Assembly (NCBI GenBank): GCA_963971425.1
Contig: OZ020516.1
Span: 35,204,199 to 35,268,198, forward strand
Length of the DNA: 64,000 nt
Origin: Bryoerythrophyllum caledonicum
Taxonomy: Eukaryota; Streptophyta; Bryopsida; Pottiales; Pottiaceae
Reading direction: 5' to 3'
Shown here: piece after piece, positions 44,131-55,505 of the stretch
Numbering within the stretch: position 1 is the stretch's first letter
Layout: every line of letters begins with the position of its first letter
The notes under the pieces: model-generated
What the model saw: the letters and a program-made list of their open reading frames with translations, nothing else
Database searches by the model: none
Told to the model about the DNA's origin: nothing
Translations under genes and position numbers: made by a program

Positions 44131-44346
44131 ATAGTGTATAAGGAAAATACAAATGCTTATTCATTTTTCAAGTTTTTATGTATATACTTTTTGTAATATT
44201 GAAGTAGACTTCACTAGCATTCCAACGCAATTTGAAATTCCAAAATCCGTCAATTTTTGAGCAAGTTATTGCATTCCAAAGTTTCCCAGTTTTTTCACTG
44301 TCCTGCACTGCGGCCAGAATTCGTAAGCAAACTGTACCCCACTGTA

Positions 44347-45697
44347 CTACTAGAAAGATGGAACAAGATGATCAACAAGTGACTAAAAGCATCCTCAATG
44401 GGCCGGCAACCTCGACATCAACATGATCTTTTGAGCCATGCAATAGTCACCTTGATCCAATGGGGCCTTTAACAGGGTCTTTGTTGATTATGACTCACCA
44501 ATTTTGCCTTCAAGTGACATTCTATTCATCGTGAGATGCATTTTTGGCTCACACTTCTATTCATTCTCAGCGTACACATAACTCATGCTCAAGATTCTTA
44601 GCGGTCTTCATGCCAACAAAGAGAAAGTGATGCCACTGTGGTGGGAAATGGGTGCACTAATTAGGGTTGGTGCTAATGTAGAGGCTAGGGCTTGGGGGGC
44701 GATGACCTTCAAGTGACCCATGGTTTAACTGGACTCTCGCTAATCAATCCTTTTTACTGAGGGTCAGGGCCCATTTCAGGCAATGAGGTTCAGGCAATTA
44801 TTAGTAAGGATGCTAACTTTGCCGTTATTGATGTACTCAATGGTCATCTCATACATCTTTCTAGAATATAGATCCCTGAATAACATGGATAAAGGAATTG
44901 TTGAAACTACAAAAATCAGTGAATGGGTTGATGAATGATGTTGTGAAAACAAGGGAAGAAAGGAGAAGAACATGGTTTGCTGACAAACCACCCCGGGTCC
45001 CCGGATCCAGGGTCCCGTATCCCAATGGTTGTCCTTCCTCATGTCTCCCCCTCCTCAAGGCAACATGTGGCAAAGTTGGAACCTAATTCGCCAGGTTGGC
45101 AACCAATGTTCTTGTGCTCCATTGTAATTCAAAGATTTCAAACGTTTGATGGACGGCCCCTCCATCTTCACATCAGTGCACACTCTGTTGCACAACTTAT
45201 GTTGCATCATAACATTCTCCTCGGTGACAGTGGCAAATCTCATGTGTAATGAAATTATTCCCATGACTTGATTTCTACGGTGGATCATCTTTTGCTAAAG
45301 CTGAGTTCAAGAAGAAGGGGTGATCCAATGGAGTCCACAATTTCTCGTGTTTTTTTTTTGGGAGGAGGAGGAGCCCTTGTCTTTCTTTTTCCCATTTATA
45401 GATTTCTCCTCTATAAATAATGTTAAGCACTACCCTACTTGTAGGTCACTTTCGTACGTAGTTAGTTTACAATGGGGTTAATACAAGAGCTTCGTCTAGG
45501 TGATACTCATGTAATGCCTAGGTATCACCCATGGTGCCAAATGCATACGTAAGGAAAAAATAAGTATTTCGGCACCTAAATGTTGAAACTGACTCGCATG
45601 CACGACATTGGTAATAGCACAATAAACTTGATCAAATTAGTATAATTGTATTAGTACCGTTACTCCTTTTGCACTAATTGAACTTTTCAATTAAATT
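44347..45697. other. Intergenic, no gene recognised
   Basis: Short ORFs only, none with motifs. Confidence 0.5.
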
Positions 45698-45710
45698 TGA
45701 TTCTTCTAGA

Positions 45711-46061
45711 AGCACCACGGCCTTGGTGTAGTGGTTTGGGTCATGGCACACCGGTGAGGTGGTTGTGAGTTCAAATCCTAATGCTGGCATGGTGCCTACC
45801 ACCATAGTCCACCCAATTATGGTGGGGATCCCAACGCCTCGTTGTGTGGGGACCCACATAGCCCTTGGGGAGATGACATGTCTGTTGTCTCTGAGGCAAT
45901 TAGTGTAGGGAAGCACTTAGTATAGAAAAGTGTTTACCCTCAAGAGGGGGGAGTAGTTCTATGACACTAGCCTATGTACCGTGGCCATATGCTTAGTGAA
46001 GAGAACGAACAAACACTATATTCACGTCGGTCTCCTTTGGAGATTGGAGTTCTTCTTCTTC
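45711..46061 (+). mobile_element. tRNA-derived SINE with 13-bp target duplication
   Basis: A 351-bp unit flanked by TGATTCTTCTAGA at 45698-45710 and 46062-46074. Near its 5' end it has a pol III A box (TGGTGTAGTGG, 45724-45734) and B box (GAGTTCAAATCC, 45767-45778), 32 bases apart. The 3' end is a short TTC run. Typical of plant SINEs moved by LINE machinery; the exact duplication means a fairly young insertion. Confidence 0.88.
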
Positions 46062-46142
46062 TGATTCTTCTAGAGATCTAATTCTCAATATTTTATATAA
46101 GATTTTGACAATAAAAACCCCAGATTGCCAAATCTAAATTAA

Positions 46143-47059
46143 CCTCTAAAGGCCCAAGAGTCCCCTCGGGGGACTCTTCAAGGTTTGCTCAAGTTCTTGT
46201 GGTGTCAATTTATAACATTCAACTTTGAAATTTAGAGTAGATGGACATTACTAAAACTTCGTGTGAGTACAATTTTTTCCTAAATCCTACATTTATCAAA
46301 AAAGATATAGGGTTTTGAATTTCAAATGGGGAGAGTAGGCACGTCCGGCAATTTCAGAAACGTTCGCCACCACACTCTATCAAATGTGAGATTTTCAATC
46401 CTAGCAAGTAATATCATTTCCTTTCACATTGTCAAAAAAAAAGTCTTGACCTTAGTGAAAACTAGCACATTAACATCATACATTGTTGGTCAAGCTACCA
46501 AAATTTAACTTCTTCTTTTCCATACAAAACTTAGAGATCTTTATATTTGTTTTTTTCTAGTGCAAGATGTGGTGTAAACCTTCTTATTGACCGGTTGGAA
46601 TCTCATTCTATAACTTGTTTAGTTCACAAAGAAATATAATGTGAACTCGCAATTTTTGAACCTCCGCTACTTGTACAATTGTTTTGAATATGCTACATCC
46701 CTTTTCTACCTCTAAAAATTGGTGTACGAGGAGCTAACATCATGATTAACATGACGGTAATGAATTTAGACCTTGTGTAGTGCCAAAATTTGACACTAAG
46801 TGAAATCAAAGTCTCCTGATCCACTCAACTCAACGTATGGAAAAAAAACAAACCGTTTTCTGTACTTCAAACATTATAATCTTTCAATCTGTGCACTCAA
46901 AGTTTATGAAATCTTGTGTGGATGTTACTTAATAAGCCTTAATTGAAATCCTACAATTAATGGTAGAAATAAAAGTTTTTGTTTCCCTCCTGACTCATTG
47001 CACTAGAGGGAGCAGTATTGAAGTGTTTATGGTGTGAAAATGCCGTGGGCCTTTAGAGG
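46143..47059 (-). mobile_element. Repeat family T-B copy 4, full length, TTAA-flanked
   Basis: 917 bp, inverted relative to copy 3. Ends CCTCTAAAGGCCCA and TGGGCCTTTAGAGG are perfect inverted repeats of 14 bases, and TTAA flanks both sides (46139-46142, 47060-47063). The subterminal palindrome AGTCCCCTCGGGGGACT lies just inside. No coding capacity. Confidence 0.8.
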
Positions 47060-47079
47060 TTAAAATGAGTATTCATTTC

Positions 47080-47500
47080 AAAAATAGTTAAAGTAGCAAT
47101 GGTACTACCGTTTGCCACTGCATTTGCATCTCAATTTGATGAGAAACATTTAGCAAATGGTAGAAATTTTCGTTATGAGTACCCAGGAAGTAGTACTTTG
47201 TGATCATTTTCCGGCAATCGCCGTGCACTACAAGAGGGGATTGACGAGGCAGCTGGAAAAGTATGTCCTGCACAAGGACAATGCTCAAGCCCCCATTGCG
47301 AATAACCATATGACACTGCCCTCTTTCAATCAGATGATGGGCCGCCATCATCATGACTTCAAAAAACTCTCCTATGCTTCAAACGGCCACACACTCCATA
47401 CTACACAGTGAATGACACTATTTTTTATACTTTTCACCCTTTGAGGACAAGCAATTACACCAAACACTGAATAGAGTGGGGATTCATTGGTACTGTGGGT
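47080..47500 (+). pseudogene. Mariner-like transposase fragment
   Basis: A plus-strand ORF (47157-47411) reads KRGLTRQLEKYVLHKDNAQAP. The HKDNA-P block resembles the second catalytic Asp region of mariner transposases (HDNAPAH). After a frame change near 47340 the sequence still reads like the following block (HYFLYFSPFEDKQL, compare the family's D-FLF-LK). Short, frameshifted and isolated. Confidence 0.4.
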
Positions 47501-50285
47501 GAAAATTGATGTGGATCACATCAATTTCGGTTTTGGAACATTATTGATGTGGACACATTTCAACATGCGTCGTGCCATTCTTTGCTACCACACCGCCACT
47601 CACACCAAATCTCGCGCTCCTCATCTTCCACTCCTCATCGCGTGCCGCCACCTCATTACCGCTCTCCGCCACCTCTCCATCATCCACTAAATTTTGTGTC
47701 AAACCATTCTGAAAACATAATGAATTTAAACCATTAAAGAAACATTTATGAAAAAATCATTAAAGAAACATTTATGAAAAAATCATTAAAGAAACATTCA
47801 TCAGAGTCAATCTAGAGATTTGGATATTATAGTGTTTGAATGTAGAGCACGAGTTACTTTTCACTATATAAAGAAGGTAGATAGCCTTTGACCACTTTTG
47901 GTATTGGTTTTTTGGACTACTCAAAATCTAAATTTTTAGCATTATATTCTAAACTATCCTCCAATAAATTATGAATTATCCTTGTATTTGAGAAATTCTC
48001 AATCAAATTCTCAAAATACTTAAATTTGAATTGGCCATGGAAGGATCAATTGTGCTTTGAAATGCATGAAACAAAATGTATTCCATAAGTATTGCAATAT
48101 GCTTTCAATATATGCAAAATTTGAAAATTTTGTAGAATCACATAACATCAAAGCTTATTATGGGGCATTATTTTCCACCTAATGTGACCACCATGAGCCA
48201 TTATTGCACTTGTACAATATGATATACAATACAATAAAATAAGAGTATCTAAGACCCAAATGTATCTCTAGCCTGTGTCTTAATTCTCAATTTACATGAA
48301 ATCCATGAAAAATTAGGCTGTGAAATTTGACGTTCATATTTGCGCACACATTACAAGTATATTTTTGCAAACTTCATATCACAATTGGAGTTATAGAACT
48401 CATGGAAAAGTTAGGAATACATTACAAAATTCATCAAATGCACTAATATACAATGAATATCTACAAATATCATGCTACATACTATGTTGTATTTCATACA
48501 CATGCAAAATGATCTTGGTCTTCAACTTTGATTGAAATTTGTTTTTGAGAGACTCTTCATTGTTTTGTGATTGTAGATATCTCTTACCACGTTCCAAAAT
48601 TCCGTTTCAATTTGAACAGGTTTTGTAACATTTTTGTATACAATCACGTGGACAAAAGTAATAACTTCATCAATAATGGTCTATAAATTTCTGTTGCACA
48701 TATGATATATATATGCAAAGCTATCAACCTAGTGCACTTATGAACCTCTTTTAACCAAAGGATGGATTTTCTTGCAAGAATAAAGAAAGAAGAACTCTGG
48801 TCCTCACTAAATGGGGCCGGAGTGAATAAAGTGTCTGTTTGTTCCACCACTAAATCAATGTCCACCAGACGTGCAAGAATATATCAATTGGTAAAGCGGT
48901 ACACCCTCCAAAATCCACAAATTTCACTACCAATAAATAATAACCATAAACAATATAATCTATTCCGTCAACCATTGGATGCAAAAAATTCCCGAAGTTT
49001 AGGTCATTGATGATTTGAGTTTAATTTTGTTAGGTTAGATACTAACATTAGGCATTATATTTCCATCAAATTTAGTTCAAAGAAAAAATAATACCATAAA
49101 CCTTGGTTTTGCATTAACATGCCTTCGGGCCTCGGCACTACAGGGTTAACAACAAGAAGACTAAGGTGGCAACAAGAAGACTAAGGTGGCAGTATTGTAT
49201 GAGAATGTTGTCAATTTGTTTCATACTATGTACTTAATGCTTTGGAGACATTTTGTTCTTGATATTAGAGACTTTATCAATCCTCAACATTATCCCCTAA
49301 AGGTGCGAAGGCATATTCTGGGAGCTATAAATTTTGGAGTGGGTTTGGTGTGCTTTGATAAAAAGTAGGAAAGAATTTGGAACCTAGGAATTCAACTTTC
49401 TTGTTAATGTAGGTTGTTTGGCAAGCTTAGCCTTGAATTTTTTTCAAAATTGTCAAATGTGTTTTGGTATTTTAAAATATCAAGTACGATCGAAGATTTG
49501 TCAAAACAATTAGAAAATGGACCTAACTATGAGCATTTCAAGCCACAACGGATGCAAAACATGGCCAAATTGCACAAAACATTCAAATTCAAGAAAAGCT
49601 GAAGTGCTAGGATATTATAAAAAATACTTTATGCTAAATTCAAGGCAATGAACTATAAATAATTTTTTAAAGGAAGGAGGTCCATTGTTTGGCAAAACTA
49701 CAGAAATGTAGTCTACAAAGAGAAGAAAAAGCGAGAGTAATAGACTATTAGGGGAAAGTGTTAGATAGAGAATTAGTGCCACGATAATTGTAGGAGGTAT
49801 GGTGGTATTTCTAAAATGAAGATGAAGATTGATGCTAGATGAAGACTGACAATGGATGAACTGACTACGGATGAAAGTAGGACAGAAAACATATGAATCT
49901 AATTGGATGGATGAAAATCCAAATTGGATAATTTTCATCTACTTCATCGAGTGAGTTCATTTGGGTTTGGAGGGGAGTAAGGGTTGGACGCCCTTCCTGC
50001 CCTCACTCTCTCTTCTTGTGTTATTAGATTCATGGTGTGTGAGTGAAGTAAGGTGGCTAGAGGGGATATAGTGGTGGTTAGATTGATGCTAGGGTTTGAA
50101 GGTGGAGGTCAAGTGATTTGTGACGGTTTGGTGAAGCAATGCAACTCTTTTGTTAAACTTTAAGTGTGTTTTGTGCCATGGCCAAATGTCTAGAAGTTAG
50201 ATCTCATGGTTAGGGTGTTTCTTTTAAGACTTGATGCTTGGATTGTACCGATTGGATAGCGTTCTAGCAAATTTGATCTAGATTA
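47500..50285. other. Intergenic, AT-rich, with small tandem duplications
   Basis: No gene recognised. Contains nearly three copies of a 26-bp unit (47733-47803) and a perfect 20-bp tandem duplication (49151-49190). Confidence 0.5.
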
Positions 50286-51123
50286 CCCCTAAAAGACTGT
50301 GACTATATTTTACCAACACCACTCCAAAAGTGTCCCTTTAAGGTGAGATATTGAGAGACTCATGTAGACAATGTTTTTTAAAATTTTCAACTGTAGGATC
50401 TTCATGTATACTGCTACAAGAAGATACTCAAATTTTTAATAAATTTAGATGGATTATAAGATACATGCATTTAAAGAGTGCAATATGCTTTCCTTCTTCC
50501 TTGCATGGACAAAATCAACATACTTTGACTCAAAATATTGGCATAATTTTCCACTACACATTGCATAAATTTATGGAACTACGTTCTATCTTAAGTTAGG
50601 TCATTGCACAACAAGAATCACAATTGATGGAGGGTTTTGGAGATAGGTAAACAATCTTGCAATGTCAAGGGATATTGAACATCCATTCCTTTTAGCATAG
50701 TACTTTTATTTTTTATTCAATCAAGTACGAAATAGTTGGATCTAAAATCCAGATGGTTGAAAAAATCATCATGCCTTCTTCTACTGAAAGAGAAAATAAT
50801 TGGAAAAAATAGTAAAATCCTTCATTGATATGTCATTTATATAAAAGATGAGAATGCCAAGAACTTTCCATTAGTGTTGTCTGCTTCAAAAAATTGCATT
50901 GTTCACCTCTATATTACTACTATTCGGCTCTACAATTTCCTTCATTTGCCTCAAGATCTAAATTGATGTTTAGAGCACCATAATTTTTTCCTTGTTAATG
51001 GGAAGACTCCCCCCACACAATTTTTTTGAAATTCCATGTCCTCAAAAAAAATCTTGGAAAATAATTTTCAAGATAATTCTTTTGGAACCTTGTCCTCTTG
51101 ATGAACACTTGGTCCTTCAGGGG
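50286..51123 (+). mobile_element. Repeat family T-D copy 2
   Basis: 838 bp from CCCCTAAAAGACTG to GGTCCTTCAGGGG. Right flank TTAA, left flank ATTA. Its right end resembles those of families T-A and T-B although the interior differs; the interior matches 33743-34527. Non-coding. Confidence 0.65.
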
Positions 51124-53874
51124 TTAACCATAATTTAGGGAGACAATGAAATGTCATTATCTAAAAAGTCAAATTCATAAAGATTTGAAGATGTCAAAAT
51201 CAATGGTTGGTTTAAGTTATTCCTTCAATTTTGAAGCAAAGTTGTAGTATTGTGGTCAAAGTCATAAATTTGTAGAATTTAGAGTGACATGGACTTTTTG
51301 AAATGGAAGCCATGATGTATATGGCAAATTTGTGAGTAATATTGAGTTTTATTGAAGATTGATTGTGTGCTCAGATGAAGGAGATCAATTCTAGTCAATA
51401 TGACAAGTGCAAAATTAAGAAGTTTTTGGCCATCTAGATTACTTCTATTGCATAAAACATAAATCACTATCTTGGATCCTCATAACTTTACATTCCATTT
51501 CATCATGATTAGCACATGATTTTGCCAAAATGCACACATACATTAAAGTTCATAATGATATTTTTACTCAAACTTCATAATAATATTGAAAGTTTGGATT
51601 TAACTCTTGTTTCAAGTTTGACTATAAGATTCTACTTGTACCTTAAAACTTCATTTTAGTACTCAAATCAATAATGCTAGTTATAAGAACTATTATACAC
51701 TAAGGTGCAAACACCTAAAAAGGACCTTCAACATGTAATCATTCATCAAATTGAAACATGAATGACTATTAACCACCTATGATCAATCAATTAGGTTAAA
51801 AACAATTCATCAAATGAAAACATAGAGGTGCATTTAAATTTGAAGAGATTAAAGATTTGACTATAATTTGTAAAATACCATTTTATCAGTTCATAATCTA
51901 TTTCCTACAGGATATTTTTGGAAATTTAGAAATTTCTCATGATTTTTAGCTGTTATTATGTTACTACATACAATATCATTCTTTATGAAATACACTTTCT
52001 TCAATTGCATGAATAATTGATAACGACAATGTGGAATGGTTGCAATCATCTTTCAATCTATATGGTCAAAATTCACAAAAAATTTACCACATCATCTCAT
52101 AAAAGTTCTCAAAAAGTTACACTCTCAAAAAGTTCATCTTGGCAGTTTTTAATTGATGGAGTAGAGATTCATCTAAAATGCTTTGGTCCTTTGGAGGCTA
52201 GTTGTTGAGATGTGAGGAAACAGCCACATGCTCAAGAACAAAAGTTGTCAGGCTCGACAGCATTTTGACTATCATAACGTTGTCATGGTAAACGTGACAA
52301 CGTTATGATAATTGATTGAGTGGTTTTTGGACTACAGTTTCAATTTTCAACCGTGAATATTCTGACTTGGTTTGCATGGACTCATGGTGGATTGACCTGT
52401 CCCACATGGGTACATCCTCTGGTGAGGTCTTTGAATAAATTACAGAGGTATTACCGATCTAGATCTACAAGTATTTTGAAATATATCTAATGTACTTCTT
52501 ATATTGAAGAGAAACTAAAGCATGGCCCGAAGAAGAAAAATACTAAAATCACAGCATTTAACTTCCCCATCTTCTAAAAATTTGTGTTCCAATATCATAC
52601 GCCAAAATTTAGACCTATAGAATGGAGAGTACACCTTTGCATGAAAATATTTCTGAAACGGATGAAGATATTGAGTCATCCAAGTAAATGAAATATGAGT
52701 CTCCAATTTCTGTTGTGGATGTCAATAGTGGAGGATACAGGAGCTAGGTGGAGGAGGATTGAGCAAATAATGGGTGGAGAGCTGTTGTGACAAGTGGGGG
52801 GGTGGCGGCTGTGAAGAGCAAGAGGTGCACGCACAAGCATGTTCTTGGCACTGACTCAATAACAGCAGCAAGCCCAGTAGAGTGTTTCCTGTGCTGCTGG
52901 TGTTGTGATGGTTTCTCGTGACATGACCAGTGTCTTCTGGCTATGTAACATGCATCAAAAGAACATTCTTCTTTGCATTATGAGATACTTGTATATGATG
53001 GCAATGAGGAATGCAACAATTAATTCAAGAAAAACAATAAATAGGTGTCGCCCCTCCAAAAGGAATGTTGCTCTCAAGTATTAAATCGTTGAAGATGCCT
53101 CAAATGGCCCACAGAGTGCCAATGGAACTACTAAACTTCTTCAGAAATGAGCCACTTCAAAAATTTGCTACCTGCTGGAAACAACACTGTCATGGAATAT
53201 GAGGGAGTAACTTGGGTTTTATTTCTAAGAAAGATACATATCAAGACATGATTGGAGATGGTAGTAATGTGTCTTGTTGAACTACAAGTGTGAAAACAAA
53301 TGATTATGATGCGCATCAACAACTGAGTGCAACATTTCAAACTCATGCATGATCATTCTTCTCCCATCCCAAGCGAATCATTGACACACTAGTATCCAGC
53401 ATTGTACCATACTTTCCTCAGTAGCCATTGCTGAAGCCCATGGACATAACTCATTGTCAAGAAATTGGCGTTCAACCCCCGCAACTTGAAAGCTTGCAGT
53501 CCTCACAATTCAATGAAATTGATGCTTTTGTTTGCCCAAAACAGTTGTGTCCTTTATGGTAGCAAACACCCTACCTGCAGCTCACTTTCGTACTTGAATA
53601 ATTACAATGGAGAATCTCTTGAATTTTTAAAAAATTCAAAAGATTTGTCTAGATGATATCCATGTAATGTCTCGGTGATACTTATTGTGTCAAATTCACC
53701 CTTTTAAAAAAAAGTAAAAATTTGGCATCAGTCTGCTGGATCCGACCCCTTTGTACAATATGTGCCACTCTAGCTCTTGTCTGGTGTGACAAGGTAGAGG
53801 ACACTATTCTCGTTAGTTTTGGCCATGATTAACAATCTCCACAAACTAAAAAAAACACATTCTTTATATTTGAA
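51124..53874. other. Intergenic, no gene recognised
   Basis: AT-rich. A TTTGGTCCTTTGGAGG stretch at 52183-52198 looks like the right end of another decayed element. A strong hairpin lies at 52270-52310. Confidence 0.5.
52270..52310. repeat. Perfect 16-bp inverted repeat
   Basis: TATCATAACGTTGTCA, a 9-base loop, then TGACAACGTTATGATA. Each arm contains the near-palindrome TAACGTTGT. Confidence 0.9.
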
Positions 53875-54098
53875 CCCCTAAAGTACAAAGAGGATCAAAG
53901 CATTTTTAAGGAATTTCTACCCCATTGATTTAAAATTGCCAAGATGAATTTATAAAAATGCAACTATGTGATCGTCTTCCAAACTTAAATAAGTTTATGT
54001 GGTAAAAAAATTGTGAATCTTGAATTTATGGATTGAAAGAGAATTGCAGTCAAAGTGAAAAACTTTGCCCCTCGAATGGACACTAGGTCCTTTAGGGG
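53875..54098 (+). mobile_element. Family T-A copy 2
   Basis: 224 bp, CCCCTAAAG at the left and CTTTAGGGG at the right; flanks TGAA and TTGA. Related over its length to 31232-31445 and 61081-61285. Confidence 0.75.
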
Positions 54099-54284
54099 TT
54101 GAAAGAGGAGATTCAAATTTTCTTATGAATTATAGCATATCGAAATATGTTGCATGACCATAAAAGGAAGAATGTGGCCCAGCCAAGTAATACATAGAAA
54201 ACCCTTCCATCTCTTGACTAAGTCTCCTCCTCAATATTAAAAGTGCATCATAATAAGGAATCTTTCTGTTGGGTCCCAGTTTCT

Positions 54285-54510
54285 CACTGTCTGAATTCTT
54301 ACTTGTATTCTTACTTGATTCTTATTTGTATTCTTACTTGTAGATGAGTTACGTTAAAAGTAAAAATCAAGTAACTCATCTACTTGATTCTTACTTGAAT
54401 CTTATTTGTATTCTTATTTGTATTCTTACTTGTAGATGAGTTTTTCTTACTTGTAGATGAGTTTTTCTTACTTGTAGATGAGTTACGTTAAAAGTAAAAA
54501 TCAATTTGCA
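54285..54510. repeat. TTACTTGTAGATGAG minisatellite
   Basis: Tandem and interspersed copies of TATTCTTACTTG and TTACTTGTAGATGAGTTTTTC (three in a row near 54430-54485), with a block containing GTTACGTTAAAAGTAAAAAT occurring twice and AGATGAGTTAC also present inverted. Confidence 0.8.
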
Positions 54511-54514
54511 TCTA

Positions 54515-55505
54515 TGTGATAGATTCTAAAATTTGCAAGCCTCACGTTTGAACTTTCCGCAATAGATGGTAGCATTTAAGATGTTGGCTGCTTGCAAGGG
54601 CCCAGCATTTCTACATCATGCCATGTGACTGTAGAGATGCTCCTGTGTGTACCACATAGCAATAAAGAATTCACATCAACCAGTACAAGGGTATGCCATT
54701 ATTCGTAAACGTCTCAATATCATCACAAAAAATACCATTCAAAACACTCAAGAATTTACTCACCCTGGTACAACATCTAGATTCTGAAAGTGTTCAAATG
54801 TCAACGCCATTAAACTACGGGACTAATCAGAAGTTATGAACTCTCAGTAAGAATCCTTGTAAGACATTGGATTACATCTATATTATCTTGGTTTGAGATA
54901 ATGTAAAAATGTCTAACAGTCTACCAACTAAAAGTGACGGTGGTGGGTCCGAGTGGTGCATGTTTTAAAAATGTCTTTACTTGTACAAAAGATGCTTTTA
55001 GCTTGGAGGACTGTCACTGTCCTGTGTCAAGGCTGCCACATGACCAACATTTGCATGGGCACAAATATGCAGCCCTGCACAAATGGGGAGTGCATGCTCA
55101 ATCCTGGCATATTTCAAACACATACTTATTCCAGGATCACATGTGATTCCTCCTATGATTTCCACAGATCTCTCATTTTTTTAGTCAGGGTCTAAAGCAT
55201 CTCAGAGGGCCCACATTATTGAAGGCTCCAATATCTTGGTTACAATGCACATTGAAATATCGAAAAAGTTGATGTCCACACATGAGTTTCTGGTCAAACT
55301 GAAATGCCTCCAATGTGCTTGGCAAGTAGTTATATGGTATGCACTAAAAATACAGGCAATAAATAGAAGAATTGTAGGCTGTGCACTAGGTTGTTTCTAT
55401 CCTTCCATCGCTGAAAAAAAGGGGACGGAGAAAACTGTCGGTAAACGCACTCCCTCGGAAAGCCAGATAGATGATGGCTCCTCCGAGAAGTGTAAACTGT
55501 AGATA
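54515..55505. other. Region 3' of the SERK gene
   Basis: Should include the SERK 3' untranslated region next to 55506. No other gene recognised; plus-strand ORFs here have no motifs. Confidence 0.5.

Larger units (their letters stand above)
42164..44344. mobile_element. Tc1/mariner (DD34E) fold-back element with an assembly gap
   Basis: Inverted termini CAGTGGGGTACAGTTTGC (42164) and its complement (ending 44344) are each flanked by TA, the Tc1/mariner target. The left 717 bp (42164-42880) is an inverted copy of the right 717 bp (43628-44344), so both arms carry the 3' half of the transposase gene plus terminus, around a centre carrying the 5' part. The arms differ at several bases: left TCGTCATCAC encodes R where the right has W, and another codon differs A/E. 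They are therefore two real sequences, not one read twice. The N-terminal first helix-turn-helix is missing. Confidence 0.85.
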
